Shown here one piece after another: positions 1 to 6,807 of a stretch of 15,732 bases of DNA (positions are counted from its first letter, which is position 1; each line of letters opens with the position of its first letter). The DNA lies in contig CALQKQ020000025.1 in the NCBI GenBank assembly GCA_943331195.2, positions 1 to 15,732 of the forward strand. The letters are read 5' to 3'. The position numbers and the translations under genes are program-made. Source of the stretch: Akkermansia muciniphila. Its GTDB lineage: Bacteria; Verrucomicrobiota; Verrucomicrobiia; Verrucomicrobiales; V1-33. The notes beneath the pieces are model-generated. The model saw nothing but the letters and a program-made list of their open reading frames with translations, had not been told where the DNA came from and did not search any database.

Positions 1-1148
1 CCCCGCCCGCCGCCTCCCTCATCCACTCCCCTCCCCCCGGGCGCTGCTGGATCGACATCGACCTCGCCGCCCTGCGCCACAATTGCCAAGCCGCCCAAGC
101 CCGCTGCCCCACCCCCGCCAAAGCCATCATCGCCGTCGTCAAAGCCGACGCCTACGGCCTCGGCATGCTCCCCATCGCCCACGCCCTCGCCGACCTCGTC
201 AAAGCCTTCGCCGTCGCCCACCTCGCCGAAGCCCTCGCCCTCCGCGCCGACGGCATCACCCTCCCCATCTACATCCTCAGCCCGGCCCTCCCCGAAGAAC
301 AATCCGCCATCGCCACCGCCGGCTTCTGCCCCGCCATCTCCAACCTCCACGAAGTCGCCCGCTACGCCGCCTACGCCGCACCCCTCCCCTCCCCCCTCCC
401 CGTCCACCTGGTCATCGACACCGGCATGGGCCGCATCGGCGCCCTCCCCGATGACGCCGCCGCCATCCTCCACGCCATCCACGCCAGCCCCCACCTCACC
501 CTCGACAGCATCGCCTCCCACTTCCCCTCCGCCGACGAAGATCCCACCGCCACCCGCGCCCAAGCCGACCGCCTCGCCCACCTCCTCCCCACCCTCCCCA
601 GCAACGCCCCCACCCCCACCCAGTTCGCCAACAGCGCCGCCCTCAGCTCCCTCCCCCACCTCGGCGGCGACTGGGCCCGCGTCGGCCTCATGCTCTACGG
701 CGTCGCCCCCCTCCCCCACGCCCAAGCCCAGCTCCTCCCCGTCCTCACCTGGAAAGCCCGCGTCGCCCTCCTCAGAACGTTGCCCCCAGGTCACGGCATC
801 AGCTACGGCCGCACCTTCGTCACCGACCGCCCCACCCTCCTAGCCACCCTCACCGTCGGATACGCCGACGGCTTCCCCCGCCACGCCTCCAACCAAGGCG
901 CTGCCGTCCTCCTCAGCGGCCACCGCTGCCCCGTACTCGGCCGCATCACCATGGACCAAATCATGGTCGACGCCACCGACCTCCCCCTTCCTCCCCACGT
1001 CGGCGACGAAGCCGTCCTCATCGGCCGACAAGGCTCCCAAGAAATCACCGCCCGCGAACTCGCCGCCGCCGCCCACACCATCCCCTGGGACCTCTTCACC
1101 GGCCTCGGCACCCGCGTCGCCCGCCGCTACTCCAATCGCATGTTCTGA
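1..1148 (+). CDS. alr: Alanine racemase, PLP-dependent (5' end outside window)
   Basis: Interconverts L- and D-alanine in the cytoplasm, feeding D-Ala to peptidoglycan precursors. The frame is open from the left edge (first full codon at 3). WIDIDLAALRHN is followed by VVKADAYG, whose lysine (codon 141-143) is the PLP Schiff-base lysine. The C-terminal domain has GISYGRTF, with the expected catalytic tyrosine at 804-806, then VGYADGFPR and RITMDQIMVD, and ends in IPWDLFTGLGTRVARRY. About 381 residues are visible, close to full family length, so only a few residues should be missing. There is no ATG, GTG or TTG in frame before the ATG at 165, and that ATG would delete the PLP lysine, so the true start lies left of the window. 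Codons are nearly all C-ending. The last 22 bp overlap the convergent lipoprotein gene. Identification is secure; whether it is the only alr cannot be seen. Confidence 0.96.
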   Translation, partial: PPAASLIHSPPPGRCWIDIDLAALRHNCQAAQARCPTPAKAIIAVVKADAYGLGMLPIAHALADLVKAFAVAHLAEALALRADGITLPIYILSPALPEEQSAIATAGFCPAISNLHEVARYAAYAAPLPSPLPVHLVIDTGMGRIGALPDDAAAILHAIHASPHLTLDSIASHFPSADEDPTATRAQADRLAHLLPTLPSNAPTPTQFANSAALSSLPHLGGDWARVGLMLYGVAPLPHAQAQLLPVLTWKARVALLRTLPPGHGISYGRTFVTDRPTLLATLTVGYADGFPRHASNQGAAVLLSGHRCPVLGRITMDQIMVDATDLPLPPHVGDEAVLIGRQGSQEITARELAAAAHTIPWDLFTGLGTRVARRYSNRMF

Positions 1149-1540
1149 TCCAACTCCGCATCCATCTCCCGCTCCTTCGGCTGCGGCTGCTTCTCCGGCG
1201 GCACTATTTTGAGGTTCTCAAAACGCACATAGCCCGTCTCCATGGCCTCATTCTTCACCCGCGCCCACCCGTCCCCCGCCGAGGCATCCAACAACTGCAC
1301 AATGTGCCCGTGCACCAAAAAACGATTCGGCAAAACATCCGTGTAATTCGGAATGTTCCGGAAAAACCCATTCAAACTCCCCTTCAGCCGGTAATACCCC
1401 CCCGTCTGCGCCAGCGGATCCGGATCCCCCAAGCGCGCCATCTCCCGGCTCTCCGCCGTATCCTTTTTCTTCCCCGTCGCCCGGCAAGCCACCCCAGACC
1501 CTAGCCCCAAAACCAAAAATAATAGCGATATCCGTTTCAT
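1127..1540 (-). CDS. Small exported SH3-domain (SH3b-type) protein, probable lipoprotein
   Basis: 137 residues. The N-terminus MKRISLLFLVLGLGSGVAC is a positive end plus hydrophobic stretch ending in Cys19, consistent with a lipoprotein signal, although G-V-A before the Cys is a weak lipobox. After a polar linker, residues about 70-115 (RFLVHGHIVQLLDASAGDGWARVK, then ETGYVRFENLKIV) have the pattern of a bacterial SH3-like domain: a beta strand, a short loop, a GWARV strand and a GYV strand. Such domains often bind peptidoglycan or partner proteins in the envelope; that role here is inference. The tail is charged (KQPQPKEREMDAEL). The start is supported by a GGAGG on the minus strand 10 nt upstream. 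It is divergent from the HTTM-like gene and overlaps the end of alr by 22 bp, tail to tail. Exact function unknown. Confidence 0.8.
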   Translation of the reverse strand: MKRISLLFLVLGLGSGVACRATGKKKDTAESREMARLGDPDPLAQTGGYYRLKGSLNGFFRNIPNYTDVLPNRFLVHGHIVQLLDASAGDGWARVKNEAMETGYVRFENLKIVPPEKQPQPKEREMDAELDQNMRLE

Positions 1541-1637
1541 GAATCAAAAACCTCCCCCCGCCCCCGCCACTTTGCAAACGCAGCCTCCATTCCCCCCCAA
1601 CCCCCCACTTTCCCGGATTGTCCCCCCACCCGTTGCC
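1541..1637. promoter_or_regulatory. Divergent intergenic spacer with G-tract cluster on the minus strand
   Basis: This spacer separates the divergent lipoprotein and HTTM-like genes and must hold promoters for both; no clear -35/-10 pair could be picked out. Between 1592 and 1627 the minus strand has four G-tracts of 7, 6, 3 and 6 separated by 2, 5 and 7 nt, which satisfies the standard G-quadruplex pattern. The + strand could be read from an ATG at 1539, but the resulting proline-rich leader does not look like protein. Confidence 0.45.
1551..1555 (-). promoter_or_regulatory. Shine-Dalgarno sequence of the SH3 lipoprotein gene
   Basis: The minus strand reads GGAGG, inside a longer GGGGGGAGG, 10 nt before the ATG at 1540. 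It is one of only two clear SD-like sites in the window and supports that start codon. Because the surrounding strand is G-rich, a chance match is possible. Confidence 0.55.
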
Positions 1638-2672
1638 ATGTACCACCTTCCCATGAAGTGGAAACCATGGTTTCAATACCAAGCCGGCCAGACCCCCTAC
1701 CTCGCCTTCGAATGGTGGATCATGCGCGCCGCCCTCGCCCTCTTCGCCCTCCAAGCCACCCCCGCCGGCCTCCCCTACCACTCCCAGCCCTCCCCAGTCG
1801 GCATCGCTAAATTCATCGACCTCACCTGGCTCGGCGACCCCTCCACTCCCGCCTGGATGAGCCCCCTGCTCCTCGCCCTCGCCGCCCTCCTCGCCCTCGG
1901 CATCGCCCCCCTCCTCGGCGCCCTCGGCCTCCTCGCCCTCCACACCGCCGTCGGCACCTTCGCCAATAGCCAAGGCGGCGGCGGCGGCTCCCACCACACC
2001 ACCAACCTCGTCGGCCTCATGCTCCTCGGCCAAGTCCTCGCCTGCCTCTACCGCGACGCCGCCGCCCTCCGCCGCCGCGGCCTCCCCGGCCTCCTCGCCG
2101 TCCGCCTCGACGACTGGGCCTGGTGCCGTCACCTCTGCCGCCACCCCACCGCAGGCTTCCGCCACCCCTCCCACTCCCTCGAAACCACCGCCCAATCCTT
2201 CCGCTCTAGCCAAATCTACACCATCCTCCAAATGATGGCCATGAGCTACGTCGTCTCCGGCATCTCCAAACTCTGGCGCTCCGAAGGCGCCTGGCTCGCC
2301 GAAGTCCGCAACCTCCCCCTCCAATTCGAAAAAAATCGCCTCAACGAATTCCATGACACCCTCGTCATGCCCGCCCAAACCAGCGCCGACGCCATGGCCG
2401 ATGCCATCAGCCGCCACCCCAACCTCGCCGGCGCCCTCTTCGGCATCGGCCTCTTCCTCGAACTCTTCGCCTTCCTCGCCCTCTGGAACCGCCGCACCCT
2501 AGCGCTCTTCGGACTCAGCCTCATCTCCATGCACCTCATGATCTCCGACCTCATGAATCTCGGCTTCTACTTCAATAAATGGTCCCTCTTCCTCTTCTGG
2601 CTCAATCTCCCCTTCTGGCTCTTCACCCTCCTCCAACGCCGATCCTCCCCCACTTCCCTGCGTACCTCCTAA
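1638..2672 (+). CDS. Multipass membrane protein, HTTM-like (vitamin K-dependent carboxylase-related fold)
   Basis: 344 residues from the ATG at 1638, with about six to seven hydrophobic segments near residues 26-42, 74-104, 119-138, 193-212, 262-283, 286-303 and 313-333. Family-type signs are SYVVSGISKLW followed by a short amphipathic stretch (about 203-213), HHTTN at about 119-123, and the C-terminal MHLMISDLMNLGFYFNKWSLFLFW, which resembles HTTM/DoxX-like proteins. HTTM proteins are integral membrane proteins of mostly unknown reaction, so no substrate is proposed. A nearby ATG at 1653 is an equal alternative start; the ATG at 1539 was rejected because it adds a low-complexity proline leader. 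No SD sequence is evident. Leucine is written almost only as CTC. The next gene begins 21 bp after the stop, so co-transcription is likely. The membrane nature is certain; the family name is moderate. Confidence 0.7.
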   Translation: MYHLPMKWKPWFQYQAGQTPYLAFEWWIMRAALALFALQATPAGLPYHSQPSPVGIAKFIDLTWLGDPSTPAWMSPLLLALAALLALGIAPLLGALGLLALHTAVGTFANSQGGGGGSHHTTNLVGLMLLGQVLACLYRDAAALRRRGLPGLLAVRLDDWAWCRHLCRHPTAGFRHPSHSLETTAQSFRSSQIYTILQMMAMSYVVSGISKLWRSEGAWLAEVRNLPLQFEKNRLNEFHDTLVMPAQTSADAMADAISRHPNLAGALFGIGLFLELFAFLALWNRRTLALFGLSLISMHLMISDLMNLGFYFNKWSLFLFWLNLPFWLFTLLQRRSSPTSLRTS

Positions 2673-2693
2673 CGCTAAATTAAAACCACCCCC

Positions 2694-2942
2694 ATGCCCC
2701 CCGACCCCACCTACGATCCCCTCCTCACCCTCCTCCAACAGCGCCGCGCCCTCATCGCCGACCACGCCTGGCGCGACCGCGATGCCCCCGCGCACCTCGC
2801 CGCCCTCCAAGCCATCTCCGAAGCCCTCACCGCCGAACACCAGCGCCTCCGCCCCCAACTCCCCCCCCGCCTCCAACACTACCTCACCCAGTGCAGCTAC
2901 GATAAAGCCGCCACCTGGATCGAATCCGGCGGCCAAGCCTAA
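2694..2942 (+). CDS. Small helical protein of unknown function (82 aa)
   Basis: 82 residues, not recognised as a named family. It is acidic/basic balanced and mostly predicted helical: a first helix with LLTLLQQRRALIADHAWRD, a second around HLAALQAISEALTAEHQRL, then a proline-containing turn (PQLPPRL) and HYLTQCSYDKAATWIES at the C-terminus. There is no signal peptide or membrane segment, so it is probably cytoplasmic. Codon use matches the other + genes (C-ending), and the frame encodes balanced protein while the overlapping frames give only P/S/A repeats, which supports it as real. It starts 21 bp after the HTTM-like gene with no intervening terminator, so it probably shares that transcript. 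It converges with ybaB, with 32 bp between the stops. Confidence 0.68.
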   Translation: MPPDPTYDPLLTLLQQRRALIADHAWRDRDAPAHLAALQAISEALTAEHQRLRPQLPPRLQHYLTQCSYDKAATWIESGGQA

Positions 2943-2946
2943 GCCA

Positions 2947-2983
2947 AAAGCCCAAAGCCCAAAGCCCCCACCCCTCAAAGCCC
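2947..2983. repeat. Short tandem heptamer AAAGCCC
   Basis: Three perfect back-to-back copies of AAAGCCC lie at 2947-2967, and a fourth copy follows at 2977-2983 after a 9-nt interruption. The array fills the short gap between the convergent 82-aa gene and ybaB, and the last copy runs into the ybaB stop codon. It looks like a slippage product; no function is claimed. Confidence 0.7.
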
Positions 2984-3286
2984 CAAACCCGGCGGCAAGC
3001 CCAGGCCCGCCGTCACCTTCTGCATCTCCTCTGCCGCCATCTCCCGTCCCTTGGCAATGGCTTGGCGCACCGCCGTCACCACCAAATCTTCCAGCATCTC
3101 CACGTCGTCCGCCCGCACCACCGACGGATCAATCCGCATCGACAACACATCCCCCGACCCCGTCGCCGTCACGCTGATTTTTCCCGCCACACTCACCTCC
3201 ACCGTCCGCGCCGCCAACTCCGCCTGCAAGGCCTGCATCTTGCCCTGCATCTGCTGAGCCTGCTTCATCATTTTGGCAATATCCAT
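2975..3286 (-). CDS. ybaB: YbaB/EbfC family nucleoid-associated DNA-binding protein
   Basis: 103 residues from the ATG at 3286. MDIAKMMKQAQQMQGKMQALQAEL is the hallmark N-terminal helix of the YbaB/EbfC family, followed by VEVSVAGKISVTATGSGDVLSMRIDPSVV and EDLVVTAVRQAIAKG, the strand-and-helix core of the tweezer-like dimer. Family members bind DNA with little specificity and associate with the nucleoid, and the gene is often next to dnaX and recR; neither is present here. A GTG at 3310 would add eight residues (up to TFLTD) but breaks the usual family start, so the ATG was preferred. There is no SD sequence before either. The glycine/leucine-rich tail (AGLGLPPGLGL) is typical. It lies 128 bp downstream of the stop of the propeller-like gene on the same strand, so co-transcription cannot be excluded. 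Confidence 0.93.
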   Translation of the reverse strand: MDIAKMMKQAQQMQGKMQALQAELAARTVEVSVAGKISVTATGSGDVLSMRIDPSVVRADDVEMLEDLVVTAVRQAIAKGREMAAEEMQKVTAGLGLPPGLGL

Positions 3287-3414
3287 ATCAGTAAGAAAAG
3301 TGAGGCCCACCCCCTCGCGAGGGCCGGACCGGGTTGAAAACCTAAATCATCTCCCCCCAAACACGCCCTCCCCCGCGCCCCGCGCAAGCCGGATTTCCCG
3401 CCCCCCTCACCGAC
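3287..3414 (-). promoter_or_regulatory. ybaB upstream spacer with perfect palindrome and G-tract cluster
   Basis: The spacer between the propeller-like gene and ybaB. At 3312-3323 lies a perfect 12-bp palindrome, CCCTCGCGAGGG, 25 bp upstream of the ybaB ATG. A weaker GGCCC/GGGCC inverted repeat (3304-3308 with 3321-3325) overlaps it. Further upstream, 3353-3381 carries four minus-strand G-tracts (4, 5, 3 and 6) with loops of 3, 1 and 7. The palindrome could be an operator or simple hairpin; no promoter boxes are convincing. Confidence 0.4.
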
Positions 3415-4824
3415 TCACCCCCCCGCGCCCCCCTGCGCCGGCAGCAAAGCCGGATCATCCAAATCCAAGCGGTACAGCACCTGATTGTAATTCCACCGCG
3501 GCGTCACCTCCGCGCCCGGCGCAAACTCCGCCGTATAAGTCCCCTCAAACAACAGCGCCGCCGATCCCTCCGGGCTAAACTCCGGATGCAGCCGCGGATT
3601 GTAAAACGTGTAGTTCCGGTGGCTCAACACCTTCACCGCCGGACCCCACGGTCCCGTCGGTGCCGCCGCCTCCGCGTACCACAACTCCCCAAATGCCGAC
3701 GGCTTCCCCCCCGCCTCCATAAAAACCGTCACCCAGCGCTTCCTCCAGGCATTCCACGCCACCGACCCACTGTGCGGCCGCACCGCCCTCCCCCCGCCCG
3801 CCGCCGCCACGCTCTCCTGCGGCCGCAGCGACTCCCAACCCGCCGCGTCCTGCCAGCCCTCAAACGAATCCGCACAGCGAAAGTTAGGAAAAGGATTTCC
3901 AAACAATAACCACGCCTTCCCCGCCCCGTCCGTCCAACGCGCCGCATGCCCATCCGGCACCAAGGGCCGCTCCGGCACCTCCGCGCGCTTCGTCCACACC
4001 ACCCGCTCCTGGCGAAACTGCGCCGCCTCCTCATCCCAAACGCACAGCCCACATTGCCAGGCCTCCAGATGATTGCGCACTTTGATATAGGTGCCCACCA
4101 AATGCTCCCTCCCCCCCTGGTCCCGCAAACTCGCCAGCCCCGAAACCCAAGTCGGCCCCGCCCCCGGCATCTTGGCAATCCCCCGCATCGCCCCCTGCCC
4201 GTCCCGAAACCCCTCAAAGCGCAACCGCACCGGCGGCACCAACGAACCCAGCGGAGCCACCGCCGTCGTCGCCCCCGTCATGTCAAAAATCCCCAGCGGA
4301 TACCGCCCCAACGTCGTATCCCCCCAGGCCCAAAATAGCCGACCCCGATGCACCGCCGTCTGCACGCTGTCGCAGCCCACCACCCCAGATTCCACCCCAT
4401 CCACCACCTCCCCACAGCGCTCACTCTCCGCAAAAAGCCCCGCCCCCGTCAATCGCCCCAGCCGCCGCGCCACCATCCGCCGCTGCACCTCCAACCGAAC
4501 CTTCCCCCCCGCCTGCGGCGTAAACCGCAGCCCCTCATAGCCAAACCCATCCGCCGCCACCCCATAGCCATTCCCCTCCACCGTCAGCCACGTCTCTCGC
4601 CCCATCAACTCCACCACATCAAAGGCCGCCACCCCCGCATTGTCCGTGATCAACCGCACCCCATGCGTCGTCCGCAATTCCACCAACGGCACCGGCCACC
4701 CACAGCCCGCCTCCACCACCTCTATGCGGCAAGGCTCCCCCGCCACGCCCCATCCGCCACCACAGGCCCAAACCAACCATCGCCAACCCCAGCCAACTCG
4801 CCCCAGCCAAGCAATTCCATTCAT
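3415..4824 (-). CDS. Exported beta-propeller-like protein of unknown function
   Basis: 469 residues from the ATG at 4824. The N-terminus is an unusually Trp/Gly-rich signal peptide (MNGIAWLGRVGWGWRWLVWA, with possible cleavage after GVA near residue 28). Residues about 30-130 look like a beta-sandwich of the carboxypeptidase-regulatory or Ig-like kind (PVPLVELRTTHGVRLITDNAG). From about 150 onward are repeated beta-blade signatures: LFWAWGDTTLGRYPLG, WLLFGNPFPNFRCAD, HSGSVAWNAWRKRW, GELWYAEA, YTFYNPRLHPEF and LLFEGTY. These recall DUF4185 and five-bladed GH43/GH32-type propellers, but no catalytic triad was identified, so glycosidase activity is only a possibility. A 106-residue upstream extension to 5142 was rejected: it lies antisense to the start of the permease and is low-complexity. 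Codons are G-ending-rich, opposite to the + genes. It is divergent from the TSUP gene (136-bp gap). Confidence 0.78.
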   Translation of the reverse strand: MNGIAWLGRVGWGWRWLVWACGGGWGVAGEPCRIEVVEAGCGWPVPLVELRTTHGVRLITDNAGVAAFDVVELMGRETWLTVEGNGYGVAADGFGYEGLRFTPQAGGKVRLEVQRRMVARRLGRLTGAGLFAESERCGEVVDGVESGVVGCDSVQTAVHRGRLFWAWGDTTLGRYPLGIFDMTGATTAVAPLGSLVPPVRLRFEGFRDGQGAMRGIAKMPGAGPTWVSGLASLRDQGGREHLVGTYIKVRNHLEAWQCGLCVWDEEAAQFRQERVVWTKRAEVPERPLVPDGHAARWTDGAGKAWLLFGNPFPNFRCADSFEGWQDAAGWESLRPQESVAAAGGGRAVRPHSGSVAWNAWRKRWVTVFMEAGGKPSAFGELWYAEAAAPTGPWGPAVKVLSHRNYTFYNPRLHPEFSPEGSAALLFEGTYTAEFAPGAEVTPRWNYNQVLYRLDLDDPALLPAQGGAGG

Positions 4825-4960
4825 ACCTACCCATCCCCCAAAACCCCCTCCAAGCAAGCCCCACCACGCAGCCCATCCAAGAAAACCACCTAAACGGAGT
4901 CCCTCAGCCCCAGGCCAGCCCCCCCTTGCACCCCTCCCCGATGTGCCGTTCCTCCTCCCC
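4825..4960. promoter_or_regulatory. Divergent spacer between propeller-like gene and permease
   Basis: 136 bp of C-rich sequence that must contain both start regions. Directly upstream of the minus-strand ATG, the minus strand carries G-tracts at 4859-4862, 4844-4848, 4835-4839 and 4830-4832; the loop between the first two is 10 nt, so this is only a relaxed quadruplex match. No convincing promoter boxes, hairpin or SD sequence were found. Confidence 0.35.
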
Positions 4961-5731
4961 ATGGACCCGCCCGCCCTCGCCCCGCTCACCCTCGCCCTGC
5001 TCTCCTTAGCAGGCTTCGCCGGCGGCCTCATCGACGCCATCGCCGGCGGCGGCGGCCTCATCACCGTGCCCGCCCTCCTCGCCGTCGGCCTCCCTCCCCA
5101 ACTCGCCCTCGGCACCAACAAACTGCAATCCGCCTGCGGCACCTCCCTCGCCGTGCGCCGCTACGCGCAAGCCGGCCTCCTGAAAACCCCTGCCCTTCCC
5201 CTAGCCGCCGCCTGCGCCGCCCTCGCCGGTGCCCTCGGTGCCTGGGCCCTCAGCGCTTCTCCGCCCGAACTCCTCCGCCAACTCATCCCCTGGCTCCTCG
5301 CCGCCGTCGCCCTCTACACCGCCCTCAACCGCAACTTCGGACACCATCCCCGCCCCCCCCGCCTCTCCCCCTACACCTTCGCCGCCCCAGCCGGACTCCT
5401 CCTCGGCTTCTACGACGGCATCTTCGGCCCCGGCGCCGGCTCCTTCTGGACCGTCGCCCTCGTCGCCCTCCTCGGCCTCGACCTCCGCCGCGCCACCGGC
5501 TACACCAAAGCCGTCAACCTCGCCAGCAACCTCGGCGCCCTCGCCCTCTTCCTCGCCGCCGGCTCCGTCCACTTCCCCGCCGCCGCCGCCATGATCGTCG
5601 GCCAACTCCTCGGCGCCCGCCTCGGCTCCGCCCTCGTCATCCATCGCGGCCTCACCATCATCCGCCCCGTCTTCCTCACCGTCGTCTCCGCCCTCACCCT
5701 CAAACTCCTCGGCGACGCCTACCGCTCCTAA
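4961..5731 (+). CDS. TSUP family (TauE/SafE, YfcA-type) membrane permease
   Basis: 256 residues from the ATG at 4961. The first segment contains GFAGGLIDAIAGGGGLITVPALL, then LGTNKLQSACGTSLAVRRYAQAGLL, the family hallmark of the first half; the second half repeats it as GFYDGIFGPGAGSFWTVALVALLG and RATGYTKAVNLASNLGALALF. This pseudo-twofold arrangement with about eight membrane segments is typical of TSUP proteins. Characterised relatives move sulfite, sulfonates, thiosulfate or other anions, but the substrate cannot be read from sequence and no sulfur-metabolism gene is adjacent. The open frame extends upstream to 4640, but that part is antisense to the propeller gene's signal region and low-complexity, so the ATG at 4961 was chosen. 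An 8-C run at 5353-5360 within the gene is a possible slippage site. It converges with rnhC across 94 bp with no clear terminator. Confidence 0.92.
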   Translation: MDPPALAPLTLALLSLAGFAGGLIDAIAGGGGLITVPALLAVGLPPQLALGTNKLQSACGTSLAVRRYAQAGLLKTPALPLAAACAALAGALGAWALSASPPELLRQLIPWLLAAVALYTALNRNFGHHPRPPRLSPYTFAAPAGLLLGFYDGIFGPGAGSFWTVALVALLGLDLRRATGYTKAVNLASNLGALALFLAAGSVHFPAAAAMIVGQLLGARLGSALVIHRGLTIIRPVFLTVVSALTLKLLGDAYRS

Positions 5732-5825
5732 CGCTCCCAAAAAAGCCTCCCCTCCGCCCGCGCCAACCCCATCCCGGCCCTCAGGAAGTCGCCGTTTGCC
5801 CCATCGGAAAAACATCCTAACAAAC

Positions 5826-6791
5826 CTATTTCCGCCGCGCCCAGCGGTTCACCGGCTTCTCCAGCGGCGGCAGCCCCATCACTTCGCGGTACGTCTTGAA
5901 GTGCACCTTGCAAACCCGCGGGAGAAACTCCGCCCCCCGCGCCGCCACAATCTGCTTGGCCACCGGCTTCACCACCGTCGCCCCCCGCGGCAACGTCAGG
6001 CCCAAGCGCGCCGAAGCCTCCGCCATCCAATCAATGAAGCGCTCCCGCGCCAAAATCGACGCCGCCGCCACCGCCACATCGCTCTCTCCCTTGGTCCGCT
6101 GATCCAATTGAATCAGCTTGCCCCCAGGCCCTAGCTCCTTCTTCAGCACGCTTTCATGGGCAAACTGGTCGCTCAGCGCCCGCGGGCAGGCGGGCCGCTG
6201 TTTGAGCAATTGCTCAATCACCGTGCTGTGCCCCCAAGCCAACAGCCGATTCAAATTCCCCGCCTCTCCATACAAATGATTGTATTTCTCCGGCCCCATA
6301 CTAACTATTTCATAGGCCACCCCCGGTGTCCCCCGGATCACTTCCGCGAGGGAGCGAATCCGCGCATCGGACCCAATCGCTTTGCTATCCTGCACCCCCG
6401 CCGCGATCAATTCCCGGGCAATCTCCGCATCCGTGTAGACCCCCGCGATCACCAGCGGTCCAAAAAAGTCCCCCTTGCCACTCTCGTCGATCCCAAAGTG
6501 AGGACGGAACATCTCCGGTTGGCTCAGCTCCTCGTAGCCGAGCTCCGCCACCCCGAGCACTTCTGGCTCCAGGAGGAATTCCACAAATTCCTGCCACCCC
6601 TTTCCCTGCACCACCACCTTGGGCCCCTTTTCGTAAACCACCACCTGCAGCGGCCCCTTTTTCGCCGCGAACAGGGACCACTCCTTGGGCGCAAAAGCAA
6701 AGCCCCGCTCCTCCAGGAGACCCCGCAAGCGCTCCGCCTGCGGCAAAGTTAGCGGTTTAGTATAAGTATTCAGCGTCGCCATAGCCGCCAC
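5826..6791 (-). CDS. rnhC: Ribonuclease HIII
   Basis: 321 residues. Cleaves RNA in RNA/DNA hybrids in the cytoplasm. Residues 1-90 form the N-terminal TBP-like (DUF3378) substrate-binding domain characteristic of HIII, with GPLQVVVYEKGPKVVVQGKG. The catalytic domain starts at FGIDESGKGDFFGPLV (Asp102, Glu103) and continues with VQDSKAI, SDQFA (Asp208) and KGESDVAVAAASILAR (Asp238). The spacing of these four acidic residues agrees within a residue with the known HIII active site (D, E, D, D). The start is ambiguous: a GTG at 6791 lies 9 nt after GGAGG, while an ATG at 6782 is 18 nt away; the SD spacing favours the GTG. It lies 75 bp downstream of the giant PSCyt gene on the same strand, with a structured leader between. 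RNase HIII also occurs in Chlamydiae, consistent with a PVC lineage. Confidence 0.96.
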   Translation of the reverse strand: MAAMATLNTYTKPLTLPQAERLRGLLEERGFAFAPKEWSLFAAKKGPLQVVVYEKGPKVVVQGKGWQEFVEFLLEPEVLGVAELGYEELSQPEMFRPHFGIDESGKGDFFGPLVIAGVYTDAEIARELIAAGVQDSKAIGSDARIRSLAEVIRGTPGVAYEIVSMGPEKYNHLYGEAGNLNRLLAWGHSTVIEQLLKQRPACPRALSDQFAHESVLKKELGPGGKLIQLDQRTKGESDVAVAAASILARERFIDWMAEASARLGLTLPRGATVVKPVAKQIVAARGAEFLPRVCKVHFKTYREVMGLPPLEKPVNRWARRK

Positions 6792-6800
6792 GCTGCCACA

Positions 6801-6805
6801 CCTCC
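6801..6805 (-). promoter_or_regulatory. Shine-Dalgarno sequence of rnhC
   Basis: The minus strand reads GGAGG, 9 nt before the GTG at 6791 and 18 nt before the ATG at 6782. It therefore decides in favour of the GTG start. It sits just beyond the 3' arm of the inverted repeat ending at 6808. Confidence 0.6.
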
Positions 6806-6807
6806 GC

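Noticed and set aside
1248..2417. 389-codon open frame on the minus strand
   Set aside because: Gly/Glu/Ala-rich shadow antisense to the HTTM-like gene; no domain-like sequence and it also overlaps the lipoprotein gene.
4640..4960. N-terminal extension of the TSUP permease to 4640
   Set aside because: It is a Pro/Thr/Ser-rich string antisense to the propeller gene's signal region; the family normally starts right before the first membrane segment, as from 4961.
4825..5142. N-terminal extension of the propeller-like protein to 5142
   Set aside because: The extra 106 residues are R/G/A-rich, lie antisense to the permease start, and precede a plausible signal peptide at 4824.
5353..5360. Eight-C run in the permease as a phase-variation switch
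   Set aside because: Comparable C-runs are common throughout this C-rich strand, and there is no sign of variation from one sequence.
5732..5825. Possible bidirectional terminator between the TSUP gene and rnhC
   Set aside because: No inverted repeat with a T-run could be found in the 94 bp; only an A-run (5739-5744) without a convincing stem.
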